From: Gordonia rhizosphera NBRC 16068
GTDB lineage: Bacteria; Actinomycetota; Actinomycetes; Mycobacteriales; Mycobacteriaceae
Assembly (NCBI RefSeq): GCF_000298195.1
Contig: NZ_BAHC01000169.1
Location: 1 to 64,000, forward strand
Reading direction: 5' to 3'
DNA: 64,000 bases
The notes below the pieces were generated by a model. It had not been told where the DNA came from, made no database searches, and saw nothing but the letters and a program-made list of their open reading frames with translations. Position 1 is the stretch's first letter, and each line of letters opens with the position of its first letter. Position numbers and translations under genes: made by a program. Shown here piece after piece: positions 8,450 through 17,267 of this stretch.

Positions 8450-9547
8450 TCAGGCAGCCATCGTCGGGAAGAGCTCCTCGAAGGAGCCGCGCAACACACG
8501 GTCCCGGATGGCCTGGTCGACACCGTCGAAGATGGTGTGCAAGGTCTCCTGAGTGTGGCCGTACGTCCCTTCGAGATGCGGGTAGTCGTCACCCCACAGG
8601 ACGTTGTGGTAATCGGTGTCCTGGATGATCTGGACCGCGCTGATGTCATGCTGGAAGGACGCGTAGACCTGTTGGCGAATGATCTCGCTCGGCAGGCGTG
8701 ACAGGCGCGGCCGAACGAACATGCCGTGCTGTCGGTAGGCCTCGTCCATACGGTCACCGATGGCCGGGACCCACCCCGCACCACCCTCGGCGACAAGCAC
8801 TTTCAGATCGGGGTGGCGATCGAGCGCCCCACCGGCCACGAGATGGGTGATGACGCGCATGCCGGGATAGGTCGTCTCCATGTAGTTCACCACGGCACCA
8901 CCCGGTCCGCGGTAGACGACGTTTTCGCCGCCGGTTCCGATGTGGAAGGTCAGCGGCAGCCCGAGTTCCTCGGCGGTTGCCCACAGCGGCTCCCAGATGT
9001 CGAGGCCCCACGCCCGGTCGTCATCGATCCCGCAGGGGAAGTACAGTGCCTTGAAACCCATTTCGGCGGCACGCTCAGCCTCGGCGACCGCGTTCTTCAC
9101 GTCCATCAGCGGCACGATCGCCGGTGCGAAGATCCGATTCTGGACGCCCATGATGTCCTCCATCGCCCAGTCGTTCCATGCCCGGGCAACGGCTTTCTCG
9201 AGCTCGGGGTCGCGGATGTTGCACGTCCAGAAGCCCATCGACGGGAAGGCCAGCTGAGATCGCACTCCCTCCTGATCGAGATCCTGGAGTCGGATCTTGA
9301 GATCCTTGAAGCCCGGGGGGCGCATCGCATCCATGAAGTCGTTGAGCTGGCGATCGAACTGTTGGCCGTCGATGTAGAGAATCTCGTATTTCTCGCCGCG
9401 CTCCGATCGAGGGGCTCGGTCCGCCAAGCGCTTGGGCAGCCGAGAGGTCCACAGATCCTCCGGCTCCATCAGGTGTGAATCGCCCGAATGTGCCCAGATC
9501 TTCTCGTCCTCGACGTGGGTGCGTTCGGCAGGCATCGCCTTCGTCAT
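8450..9547 (-). CDS. Amidohydrolase-2 family metal-dependent hydrolase
   Basis: This TIM-barrel protein (365 residues) belongs to the ACMSD-like amidohydrolase-2 family (hydrolases and decarboxylases with a metal ion). The N-terminal DSHLMEP motif supplies the usual D-x-H region. Later HIG (THI in LTFHIGTGG), GGALDRHPDLKV and LWGDDYPHLEG, with the catalytic Asp, match the family. ATG 9547 follows GAGGAGG. Family members in actinobacteria act in ring cleavage or hydrolysis of cyclic intermediates. A second paralogue lies at 24583. The promoter region shares an operator-like site with the PaaK-like gene. Confidence 0.85.
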   Translation of the reverse strand: MTKAMPAERTHVEDEKIWAHSGDSHLMEPEDLWTSRLPKRLADRAPRSERGEKYEILYIDGQQFDRQLNDFMDAMRPPGFKDLKIRLQDLDQEGVRSQLAFPSMGFWTCNIRDPELEKAVARAWNDWAMEDIMGVQNRIFAPAIVPLMDVKNAVAEAERAAEMGFKALYFPCGIDDDRAWGLDIWEPLWATAEELGLPLTFHIGTGGENVVYRGPGGAVVNYMETTYPGMRVITHLVAGGALDRHPDLKVLVAEGGAGWVPAIGDRMDEAYRQHGMFVRPRLSRLPSEIIRQQVYASFQHDISAVQIIQDTDYHNVLWGDDYPHLEGTYGHTQETLHTIFDGVDQAIRDRVLRGSFEELFPTMAA

Positions 9548-9611
9548 GGTGTGTCCTCCTCGATTGGTGACGGGATTCGATTCGTCGACCGGGTAGTGGC
9601 CCGCACGACAT

Positions 9612-9628
9612 ACTTTACACTGTAACGT
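9612..9628. promoter_or_regulatory. Operator-like site ACTTTACACTGTAACGT (copy 1)
   Basis: This 17-mer is identical to 13895-13911. Its core TTACA-C-TGTAA is a palindrome. It sits between the divergent amidohydrolase (start 9547) and acyl-CoA dehydrogenase-like gene (start 9680). A shared regulator, possibly the TetR at 11107, is inferred. Confidence 0.55.
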
Positions 9629-9679
9629 ATTACCGGCATCATATTAACCACAACCTTTTCGACCTGCCCGGGAGGCATC

Positions 9680-11026
9680 GTGGAACCGAGAACCGACGCA
9701 CCGATACTCGACGCGGCCGAGCGCACCGAACTCGTCGACGGCCTGAATGCCGAGACCTTGTCGGCTTTGATGCGTTCGACCTGGACCTGGGATGACCGCG
9801 CCCTGCGACGGCAGCTCAGCGAGGTGCTGGTCGGCCTGACCGCGGTTCGCGAGTTGCGACGCGGAAACATCGACTGTTCACCGCATGTGGTGAACGCGGC
9901 GGAGGCCCGGGTCCTGGCCGGCGCAGGCGAGTTCATCACGGATGTCCTGGGCCCACGATTGCTCGCGGAGACCGGAAATCCGTTCCGTGAGAGCCTGTTG
10001 CCTCTCACCGCGGCGACCGCCGAACTGACCGCAGACGCCGACCGGGAGCTCGATCGACTCGCGGTCGACATCACCGGTCATGTGATCGAGCGGAACGAGG
10101 ACCTCGCGACGATCGTTCCCGAGGAACAGTGGAAGACCACGGCCTTCGAGGGGGCGGTAGGAGCTGCCAAGGTCGCCTATTCGGCTGGTTTCACCCTCAG
10201 CGACACCGAGTACTTCGCGGCGGCCGGCCTCGGTGCTCAGGCGCTGGCGACCGCCACCTCGCCCACCGATGACTCGGTCGACGTGCGGCACTGCACCCTC
10301 GCCGCCGCCGAGACGACCGGGTCGTGGGATCCGGCGCTCGTGAAGACGCGTGCCGTCCCCACCGCCGACGGCTGGAGCATCACCGGCGAGAAGTGGTACG
10401 TACCCGGTGCCGAGGACGCTGACACGATACTGGTGATCGCCCGCACGACGGGCGGTCCCTCGCTCTACCGGGTGGACCGGGCGGCCGCGGGGCTCACGGT
10501 CGAAACGCTGCCGACCCTGGATGAGTCGCGGCCATTGGCACGTATCACCTTCACCGGCACCCCGGCCACCGCGATCGGGAGGGAAGGCGCCGGCGGCCGC
10601 ATCATGAATCGGACCGTCGACAAGGCCACCACCGTACTCGCCGGAGAACAGATGGGAATGGTGGATCGCGCCCTGAAGACGCTGTGCGCACTGCCCCCGT
10701 CGTGCAGTGATGGCGATGCGTGGCGACGCTTCACCCGCGATGTCGCCGAACTCGAACTGCTGCGTCAGTATGCGACGGCACTCTGGTATCGGGCCGTCAA
10801 ATACGACAGTAGTGACAACCTCGATGCTGCGGCGGTCGCCGCGGCCATGGCGCACGTCGGGTGCTCGGCGGCTGTGCGCAAGGTGGCGCTGCGCATCAAC
10901 ACTGTGGTGGGGGACCTCGACGGCGCGTTCGTGAACACACTGCGAGTTCGGGCGCGCGCCACCGATCTGCTGATGGGCGGCCCCGCACTGGCACACGAGC
11001 GCCTACTGGAGCGATTGGGCATCTGA
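9680..11026 (+). CDS. Acyl-CoA dehydrogenase-like protein
   Basis: This protein (448 residues) carries an acyl-CoA dehydrogenase middle domain: LAAAETTGSWD, ITGEKWYVPGAEDAD and the beta segment up to IGREGAGG. The N-terminal region has weak family similarity, and the C-terminal helical domain lacks the conserved GGxGY and RDxR motifs of the enzyme at 5179. It may oxidise a bulky or cyclic acyl-CoA, or act as a partner subunit. GTG 9680 follows GGGAGG. A hairpin at 11051 follows the stop. Confidence 0.75.
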   Translation: MEPRTDAPILDAAERTELVDGLNAETLSALMRSTWTWDDRALRRQLSEVLVGLTAVRELRRGNIDCSPHVVNAAEARVLAGAGEFITDVLGPRLLAETGNPFRESLLPLTAATAELTADADRELDRLAVDITGHVIERNEDLATIVPEEQWKTTAFEGAVGAAKVAYSAGFTLSDTEYFAAAGLGAQALATATSPTDDSVDVRHCTLAAAETTGSWDPALVKTRAVPTADGWSITGEKWYVPGAEDADTILVIARTTGGPSLYRVDRAAAGLTVETLPTLDESRPLARITFTGTPATAIGREGAGGRIMNRTVDKATTVLAGEQMGMVDRALKTLCALPPSCSDGDAWRRFTRDVAELELLRQYATALWYRAVKYDSSDNLDAAAVAAAMAHVGCSAAVRKVALRINTVVGDLDGAFVNTLRVRARATDLLMGGPALAHERLLERLGI

Positions 11027-11050
11027 GACCGGTGGTGTCGCTTGTCTCGC

Positions 11051-11085
11051 TGATCGTGCCGGGCCGGAGCGCCCCGGCACGATCA
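11051..11085. terminator. Hairpin terminator
   Basis: A perfect 13-bp stem (11051-11063 with 11073-11085) with a nine-base loop lies 25 bases after the acyl-CoA dehydrogenase-like stop codon and just upstream of the TetR gene. Confidence 0.7.
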
Positions 11086-11106
11086 GGAGATGAGTACACT
11101 GCCGCT

Positions 11107-11772
11107 GTGACTGCACGTGACCAGCGAGAGGTCGCCGAGCACCCTTCCCCGCCCCGCCGCACCAAGGGCCGTCCGCCGACGCTCAGTGAAGACCAGATCG
11201 TCGACGCAGCCCTGGCAGTCATCCGCAGTGAAGGTCTCGACGCGTTGTCGATGCGCCGGCTCTCCCGCGAGCTCGGCCGCTCACAGATGGCCGTGTACTC
11301 CTACGTTGCCGACAAACAAGCACTGCTCGACCTCGTCGCACGTCGCACGCTGGCCGGCGTCGAGGTTCCCGAAGAGGGTGCCTGGGACGTTCGCCTCCGT
11401 GGGTTGATCGACAACATCGACCGTCGGCTACGTCAGCAGCCCGGGATCGCGGGGCTGCTCCTGCAGCGCATGCTGCATTCCGACCAGCACATCATGGACG
11501 CGATGATGGAGATCATGCACAGCGCAGGACTGCCCGAACGGCAGGTGGTCTTGGCCTACGCCATGATCCACACTTACCTGTTCGGGCGTTACCAGGTCAC
11601 GCTCGCGCCGGTGGAGAACAGCGACAACCAGTTGCCACCGACTCTGGCCAAGGTGACCACGCACCTCGACGAGCTCCATGGGGCCGACTACTACAACTTC
11701 GGGATCGACACCCTCATCGACGGACTGCGGGCCAGGATCGAGGCTGCTCGCACCGATCCCGGTCCGCAGTGA
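11107..11772 (+). CDS. TetR-family transcriptional regulator
   Basis: The protein (221 residues) begins with a basic tail and then the TetR helix-turn-helix: QIVDAALAVIRSEG, then the recognition helix GRSQMAVYSYVADKQALLD. The C-terminal helical domain resembles TetR_C of the tetracycline-repressor type. The likely start is GTG 11107; GGAGA lies 16 bases upstream, so the start is not certain. It is the only regulator inside the 9.5-14 kb part and is my best candidate for the TTACACTGTAA sites at 9612 and 13895. Confidence 0.85.
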   Translation: MTARDQREVAEHPSPPRRTKGRPPTLSEDQIVDAALAVIRSEGLDALSMRRLSRELGRSQMAVYSYVADKQALLDLVARRTLAGVEVPEEGAWDVRLRGLIDNIDRRLRQQPGIAGLLLQRMLHSDQHIMDAMMEIMHSAGLPERQVVLAYAMIHTYLFGRYQVTLAPVENSDNQLPPTLAKVTTHLDELHGADYYNFGIDTLIDGLRARIEAARTDPGPQ

Positions 11773-11788
11773 CCGTTCTATGACTCGT

Positions 11789-12478
11789 CTACAACTGCAC
11801 GCGCGTGGTGGCTCCGGTCTCGATCACTCGCCCGGCGACCCCCGTCGGTGCGTCGGTCACGTCGTCGTGGCGAGCCGAGGTCGAGGAGACGCTGAGTTCG
11901 CCGCCGACCTCACGAACATCCCATCCCGCACCGTCGATCAGGACCTCGTTGACCGCGGGCGTATGGCCAAGACCCAGCGCGGGTCCTAGCAGCACCATCG
12001 GCAGGCACTCCACCCCCTCCTCGACAAGGCGGTCGTAGGCGCCGGGGCGAGCCCAGATGGTCCGGACGTCGCGCAAGAATTCCGGCAGGTCCGGCTTCTG
12101 CGCGGCGACCGCATCGAGCGACTCCTCGGCGACACCGATGATCACGGTGATCGGCAGCCGGTCGATCAACGAAATGAAGCGAGTCGCGTCCCAGCCGTAT
12201 ACCTCGGCGGGCGTGTATGTCGCACCGATGCGGCGCAGCGCTCGGATGATCGGGCTGATCCACGGGCCCTCGTGATTGCTCGCCGTGACGAGAACGTGAT
12301 CGTCGCTCCTGACACCCGCGGCGAGCAATTGCTCATACGCCCAGTCGATATCGCGGTCGAAATCCGCCCACCCGACGGTGAAGTCGACGAACCGGCCGTC
12401 CACCTGATAGGTGGCGATACCGAAGATCGGGGCGCGTGGCATGCGCCGGGCCGCCTCGAGCATTGTCTGTCGACTCAT
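11789..12478 (-). CDS. Small AMP-binding-like protein without P-loop
   Basis: This protein (229 residues) looks like the N-terminal part of an adenylate-forming ligase: WAYEQLLAAGVRSDDHVLVT and PIIRALRRIGATYTPAE resemble the early helix/strand pattern of that fold. It has no Ser/Thr/Gly-rich P-loop and no C-terminal lid. It overlaps the upstream PaaK-like gene by four bases (ATGA), so the two are translationally coupled and may form a two-subunit enzyme. I cannot give a reaction. It is convergent with the TetR gene. Confidence 0.6.
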   Translation of the reverse strand: MSRQTMLEAARRMPRAPIFGIATYQVDGRFVDFTVGWADFDRDIDWAYEQLLAAGVRSDDHVLVTASNHEGPWISPIIRALRRIGATYTPAEVYGWDATRFISLIDRLPITVIIGVAEESLDAVAAQKPDLPEFLRDVRTIWARPGAYDRLVEEGVECLPMVLLGPALGLGHTPAVNEVLIDGAGWDVREVGGELSVSSTSARHDDVTDAPTGVAGRVIETGATTRVQL

Positions 12479-13839
12479 ACCTTCACCGTCCTGGGGAACT
12501 TGGCCGCACTGGAGCTGTACTGGAGTATGTCTTCGAGCGTCAGCATCGCGACCTCGACGCCGACACCGAGCCCGGCCTCGAGCTCACCCGTCACGCGCTG
12601 CTCGAGTTCACCGATATCTGCGGTGCGTTCGGGGGCGTACCCAACTCGCAGTCGCAGGCGATTCATCGGTCCTCGCGATCGGAGGATCTGGAACATGCCG
12701 TCGCTGAGTTCGGGTTGCCGTTCGACGATCTGCCAGACGTCACCGACGACGATCGCCTTGCCGTCGACGATCGTCTCGTCGCCTGCCCGACCCGACACCC
12801 ACATCCGCGCATGGGTGCGCCCGATCGATGACGGCTCGGTCGACATGCGCACCAGGTCACCCGAACGGAAGCGGATGTACGGGGCGGCACGGTTGTCGAT
12901 GTCGGTGGCCACCAGCTCACCGATGGCCCCTTCAGGGACCGGTTTCCCGGACCCGACATCGACGACCTCTGGGTAGACCGTGTCCTCCCAGAGCTGGAAT
13001 CCATCGAACCCCGGCCCTTCCCAAGCTGTCCCGGTATCCCCGGCGCTGGTGTAGGTGACGACCTTGACACCCCAGTCCTCGGTGACCTTGCGCTTGAGCG
13101 CGGCGCCCATCGGCTGCCCGGCGAAGGACAGGAACTTGATCGACGAAAGCGCCTCACGCAGATCGTATTTCGCCTCCAGCTTCTCGAGTTCCATGATCGC
13201 GGGCAGGTGGACCTGCATGTAGGCGGCCCGGTTCTCCTTGATGGCACGCAGGATGCCCTCTCCCTGCCCGAGCCAGCTATCGGCGAATACCGGGATCAGA
13301 CCCATCGCCTGATAGAACTCGTCGAAGTAGTTCCGGAATGTGCCGACCGCCACGACCACACGATCACCCGGCCGCAGGCCGTGCACATACAGGTCACGCG
13401 CGGAGATCGCCGGCAACGGCGGGGCGTCGGTCCAGATCTCGGGGAGCAGCTCCGGCGCCGAGGTGGTACCCGACGTCGACGTCACCGACACCAGTTCGCT
13501 CGGGTCGACGCAGAGCAGCCCGCCATAGACATCGCCGGTCTTCTCCCGGAACGCGCCGATATCGGCTTTCGTGAGGGTCGGGATCCTTTCGGAGAATTCA
13601 GCCAGGTTCGTGACATCGTCGGGCGTGACGCCCGCCGCTCCCCACAGTGATCGATAGAGAGGCGAACGCTCCCACGCATAGTGGACGAGCTCGACAACCG
13701 CCTTCTCCTGGTGTGCCCGGATCTCGTCGCGCGGTGCACGCTCGAGATCCGGTTCGAGAAGTTCGTACTCCTCGACGGCCGACTCGGCCGGACGTGTGTC
13801 TGGATCGAGTCCAGAATGCGTGGTCAATTGGTCCTCCAT
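12475..13839 (-). CDS. Phenylacetate-CoA ligase-like protein (PaaK family)
   Basis: The protein (454 residues) is an AMP-forming ligase related to PaaK: HYAWERSPLYRSLWG near the N-terminus, the P-loop STSGTTSAPE near residue 120, TYTSAGDTGTAW and RFRSGDLVRM with the adenosine-ribose Asp, and a C-terminal lid of about 110 residues. It would form a CoA thioester from a carboxylic acid, starting breakdown of the cluster substrate. True paaK is at 30717, so the substrate here probably differs. It is divergent from the thiolase-like gene at 14040. Confidence 0.8.
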   Translation of the reverse strand: MEDQLTTHSGLDPDTRPAESAVEEYELLEPDLERAPRDEIRAHQEKAVVELVHYAWERSPLYRSLWGAAGVTPDDVTNLAEFSERIPTLTKADIGAFREKTGDVYGGLLCVDPSELVSVTSTSGTTSAPELLPEIWTDAPPLPAISARDLYVHGLRPGDRVVVAVGTFRNYFDEFYQAMGLIPVFADSWLGQGEGILRAIKENRAAYMQVHLPAIMELEKLEAKYDLREALSSIKFLSFAGQPMGAALKRKVTEDWGVKVVTYTSAGDTGTAWEGPGFDGFQLWEDTVYPEVVDVGSGKPVPEGAIGELVATDIDNRAAPYIRFRSGDLVRMSTEPSSIGRTHARMWVSGRAGDETIVDGKAIVVGDVWQIVERQPELSDGMFQILRSRGPMNRLRLRVGYAPERTADIGELEQRVTGELEAGLGVGVEVAMLTLEDILQYSSSAAKFPRTVKV

Positions 13840-13894
13840 CTACACAGCTCGCAGGTATGTCCATGTCGGGATGTTTCGCCTGTCGCCGCCCGCA

Positions 13895-13911
13895 ACTTTA
13901 CACTGTAACGT
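13895..13911. promoter_or_regulatory. Operator-like site ACTTTACACTGTAACGT (copy 2)
   Basis: It is identical over 17 bases to 9612-9628 and again lies between two divergent genes (12475-13839 minus and 14040 plus). A related ACACTATAA occurs 10 bases further on (13922-13930), and at 20873-20881. Confidence 0.55.
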
Positions 13912-14039
13912 GACGTGCTACACACTATAACAGTACAACTATTTAGCGGTATAGACTACGGTCAGATCCGAGAGAAATGCTTCGTCCGAAGGGAGCCTGT
14001 ACAGGTGAAACCTCCACTACGCACCCCCCGAGGTGCGCG

Positions 14040-15194
14040 ATGACACTCGCAGACGTGGCCGTCGTGGGCGTCTACGCGACCGAACAAGCTCGATCACTCC
14101 CGCATCGAACCTCCTTGGATCTGGCGCAGGAAGCGGTGTTCGGAGCGATCGCCGACGCCGGCCTGGAACCATCGGACATCGACGGCGTCGCCGCGGATTG
14201 GGCCGGTCCCGGAGGCCATGGCACCGACGGGGCATCATGGGCACGAGCACTCGGCGGACCGGTCGGTTGGGTCGCCGATTCGCTGCTCGACACGTCGGGT
14301 GCGCGCGGCGTCCTCAAGGCCGCAGCGGCCATCAGTGCCGGACTGTGCGACACCGTCGTGGTCGGCGGCGGACTGGCCGGCTCGTTCGGGCCGGGGTCCA
14401 CGGTCGGTGTCGGAGATCCGGCCGAGTTCACCGATGTGTGGGGCGCCTACGTCATTCCCCTCTTCGCCCTTGTCGCCGCCGAGCATATGCATCGGTACGG
14501 CACCACACCCGAACAACTCGCAACGGTCGCCGCGGCGATCCGCAACAACGGCGCCACCAACCCTGAAGCGATCATGTACGGAAAAGGTCCGTACACGGTT
14601 GACGACATCCTCGCGTCCCCGATGCTGGCCACTCCGTTCCACCGCCTGGACGTCTGCCTCTCCGGGGAGGGCGGTGCGGCCGTGGTGCTCACCCGCGCAG
14701 ACCGGGCGTACGACCTGCCACACCTGCCCGTGTCGGTTCTCGGGGGCGCGATGGAGGCCGTCGGCGGCTCCTATGTGATGCCGCCGTCCTACTCCGAGGT
14801 CGGCCGACTCGGCGAGAAGGCCGCCCGGCGGGCGTTCGGCATGGCCGGGGTGGGACCGGCGGACATCGACCTGCTGAGCCTCTACGACCCCAACTCTTTC
14901 GAAATCATCCGTCAGCTCGAGACGCTCGGATTCTGCCCCGAGGGCGAAGGCGGCTCGTACATCGAGGACACCACGATCGGCCCGGACGGGTCGTTGCCGA
15001 TCAATCCCGATGGCGGATGCCTGTCCTACGCGTGGAACGGAACGCAGCAGATGACGTTGAAAATCGTTGAATGCGTGCGTCAGTTGCGCGAAGACGCGGT
15101 GCATCAGGTCAGCAACGTCGAGGTAGCCCTCGCTGCCAATGCCGGTTCGGCGGCAAGTCACTACGAGATGGCAATCTTCGGAAAGGGACTGTGA
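14040..15194 (+). CDS. Thiolase-fold protein lacking thiolase catalytic residues
   Basis: This protein (384 residues) has the SCP2-thiolase/lipid-transfer fold (SLDLAQEAVFGAIADAG, DTVVVGGGLAG, EKAARRAFGMAG, EVALAANAGS). The nucleophilic Cys of thiolases is replaced by Asp near residue 84 (LLDTSGARG). The His of the GHP motif is absent (LSYAWNGTQQ), and the C-terminal CGG is NAGS. Such proteins paired with DUF35 partners can be retro-aldolases, as Ltp2 with ChsH2 in steroid breakdown. The DUF35 gene overlaps its stop by one base. ATG 14040 follows GAGG; an upstream start at 13977 is less likely. Confidence 0.8.
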   Translation: MTLADVAVVGVYATEQARSLPHRTSLDLAQEAVFGAIADAGLEPSDIDGVAADWAGPGGHGTDGASWARALGGPVGWVADSLLDTSGARGVLKAAAAISAGLCDTVVVGGGLAGSFGPGSTVGVGDPAEFTDVWGAYVIPLFALVAAEHMHRYGTTPEQLATVAAAIRNNGATNPEAIMYGKGPYTVDDILASPMLATPFHRLDVCLSGEGGAAVVLTRADRAYDLPHLPVSVLGGAMEAVGGSYVMPPSYSEVGRLGEKAARRAFGMAGVGPADIDLLSLYDPNSFEIIRQLETLGFCPEGEGGSYIEDTTIGPDGSLPINPDGGCLSYAWNGTQQMTLKIVECVRQLREDAVHQVSNVEVALAANAGSAASHYEMAIFGKGL

Positions 15195-15592
15195 TGCGAC
15201 GTCTCGGAATCACACCATCGGTGATATCCGCCGAGTTCTGGAAGGCCGCGGACGAACATCGCCTCGTCGTGCCCAGATGCAACCGAACCGGCACCCACTT
15301 CTTCCCCCCCGAACGGTGCGTCCCGGGCACGTTGTCCACCGACTGGTCCTACGTCGAGAGTTCCGGTATGGGTACGGTCACCACGTTCACCGTTGTCCAC
15401 CGCGCACCCGCGGCGGACTTCGACGTGCCGTATGTGCTCGCGGTGGTGGCGGTCGACGAGGGATGGAACTACCTCACCAACATCGTCGGGTGTGATCCCG
15501 ACGCCGTCAGCATCGGCATGCGTGTCACGGTCACCTACGAGCGGATCGACGACGTGACACTGCCCGCATTCAAGCCCATCGACAACCCCTGA
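15194..15592 (+). CDS. DUF35 OB-fold protein
   Basis: The 132-residue protein has the DUF35 layout: an N-terminal helix (SAEFWKAADEHRLV), a rubredoxin-like zinc ribbon, then an OB-fold domain (TVTTFTVVHRAP, PYVLAVVAVDEG, GMRVTVTYERI). Only two of the four expected zinc cysteines remain (C29 and C42), so the ribbon may not bind metal. Its start ATG overlaps the TGA of the thiolase-like gene. DUF35 proteins form a stable complex with SCP2-thiolase-like partners and help bind the CoA moiety. Confidence 0.83.
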   Translation: MRRLGITPSVISAEFWKAADEHRLVVPRCNRTGTHFFPPERCVPGTLSTDWSYVESSGMGTVTTFTVVHRAPAADFDVPYVLAVVAVDEGWNYLTNIVGCDPDAVSIGMRVTVTYERIDDVTLPAFKPIDNP

Positions 15593-15606
15593 CACTGGAG
15601 TGACTG

Positions 15607-17160
15607 ATGATTCACCAACTCACGCTGTCCGACGTGTGCCGCGAGAACGCACGGCGGTATCCCACCACTGACGCCGTCGTCGACGGCGAGCTGCGTTACC
15701 CGTGGCCCGAGTTCGACAGCCGTGTCGACCGCGTCGCCAACCTTCTTGCCGCACAGGGTGTGAAACGGGGCGACCGCATCCTGTGGCTGGCGCAGTCATC
15801 ACACCGATTCCTGGAGCTGATGATCGCGGCGGCGCGGCTCGGCGCCATGATCTGCCCGGCCAACTGGCGCCAATCAGCGTACGAAATGGCCTTCGTCATC
15901 GAGGATTTCGATCCGGCCGTCATCGTCTGGCAGCACGAGGAGATCGGCGCGACGGTCATCAAGGCGCGTGAGATCGCGGACTCGCACGCCCTGTGGATTC
16001 AGCACGACTCGAAAGAGGCGGACGGATACGACGCGCTGGTGGACGCGACGTCGGCGGAACCTGTCGTGGTCGGAGAGGTTTCGGCCGACGACGCACTTCT
16101 GGTCATCTACACCGCGGCCATCGTCGATCGCCCGGGTGGGTCATTGTTGACGCACCGCAACCTACTGACGATGGCCGCTACGAACAGTCGTGTGACCGGG
16201 TCCGATCACACCTCGGTCTTCCTCAACTCCGGACCACTGTTCCACATCGGCAACTTCCAGTTCGAGGCGTTGCCGGTGTTCCTCATGGGCGGAACGAATG
16301 TCTTTGTCCGGCGAGTCGAAGCCGCGAACGTCCTTCAGATCCTCGCAGACGAGAGGGTGACATCCGCCTTCTTGATGCCCCCCACCATCATGGCTATCAG
16401 AGAGCTCAACAAGTCTGCAGGCCTTGATATCTCGCGTCTTCGCGGCGGGGCCCACGCACCCGTCTGGGGGGATGCGCTTCCGACCGACCCGACGCTGTGG
16501 AGCCAACAGCCCGGCGGGTTCGGCCAGACCGAGGTCACCGGGATGCCCATCCTTCGGGCCTTCGGTGAACCCGGCATCGGCAACGCCGGCCGGCCCTCGC
16601 CCTTCACACAGGTCAAGATCGTCGACGCTGACTGCCACGAGGTGGCCGACGGAGAGGTAGGCGAAATCGTCATTCGTGGCGATACGGTGCACCTCGGCTA
16701 CTGGAATCGTCCCGATACCAATGCCGCCCGATTCCTCGAGGGTGGCTGGTGGCGTACCACGGATGCCGGACGCCGCGAGAAGGACGGCACGATCTCCTTC
16801 CTGGGCACTCTGACCCGGATGGTCAAGTCCGCAGCCGAGAACATCTATCCGCCGGAGGTCGAGAACTGCCTGACCGGCCACCCCGCGGTACGGGCCGCGG
16901 CCATCATCGGTGTGCCCGATCCCGCCTTCGCCCAATCGGTCAAGGCTATCGTCGTCCGTGAACCGGGCACGTCGGTGAGCGAGGGCGAACTGCGCGACTA
17001 CTGTCGCGAACGCATCGCCTCGTACAAGAAGCCGAAGTTCGTCGAGTTCGTCGACGAGATTCCGACCGTCGACGGGCGCACCGACTACGACGCGCTCGAC
17101 GCCACCTTCGGTGGTGGCGGGTACCCGGGACGGGTCGACATCAGCACGCCAGTCGGGTGA
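15607..17160 (+). CDS. Acyl-CoA synthetase-like protein with altered motifs
   Basis: This AMP-binding protein (517 residues) has the fold of long-chain fatty acid-CoA ligases: GVKRGDRIL, FGQTEVTGMP, GYWNRPD, GWWRTTDAG and KSAAENIYPPEVE. Two key motifs differ. The P-loop reads YTAAIVDRPGG where TSGTTGxPKG is usual, and the C-terminal catalytic Lys position is Arg (VDGRTDYDAL). It may be a divergent subfamily with a different reaction, or inactive as a ligase. It lies 14 bases after the DUF35 gene, in one operon with it. A hairpin at 17189 ends the unit. Confidence 0.8.
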   Translation: MIHQLTLSDVCRENARRYPTTDAVVDGELRYPWPEFDSRVDRVANLLAAQGVKRGDRILWLAQSSHRFLELMIAAARLGAMICPANWRQSAYEMAFVIEDFDPAVIVWQHEEIGATVIKAREIADSHALWIQHDSKEADGYDALVDATSAEPVVVGEVSADDALLVIYTAAIVDRPGGSLLTHRNLLTMAATNSRVTGSDHTSVFLNSGPLFHIGNFQFEALPVFLMGGTNVFVRRVEAANVLQILADERVTSAFLMPPTIMAIRELNKSAGLDISRLRGGAHAPVWGDALPTDPTLWSQQPGGFGQTEVTGMPILRAFGEPGIGNAGRPSPFTQVKIVDADCHEVADGEVGEIVIRGDTVHLGYWNRPDTNAARFLEGGWWRTTDAGRREKDGTISFLGTLTRMVKSAAENIYPPEVENCLTGHPAVRAAAIIGVPDPAFAQSVKAIVVREPGTSVSEGELRDYCRERIASYKKPKFVEFVDEIPTVDGRTDYDALDATFGGGGYPGRVDISTPVG

Positions 17161-17188
17161 TCGAGCGGACCATGGAAGGAAGAACCAC

Positions 17189-17233
17189 ACGCCGTTCGCG
17201 CCACCGCAACCGCTGCGCCGACGCGAACGGCGT
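17189..17233. terminator. Hairpin terminator
   Basis: A 12-bp perfect stem (17189-17200 with 17222-17233) and a 21-base loop lie 28 bases after the synthetase-like stop codon and before the TesB gene. Confidence 0.65.
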
Positions 17234-17267
17234 TCGCATACCGGCTTTCTGAGACGACGGGAACGCA

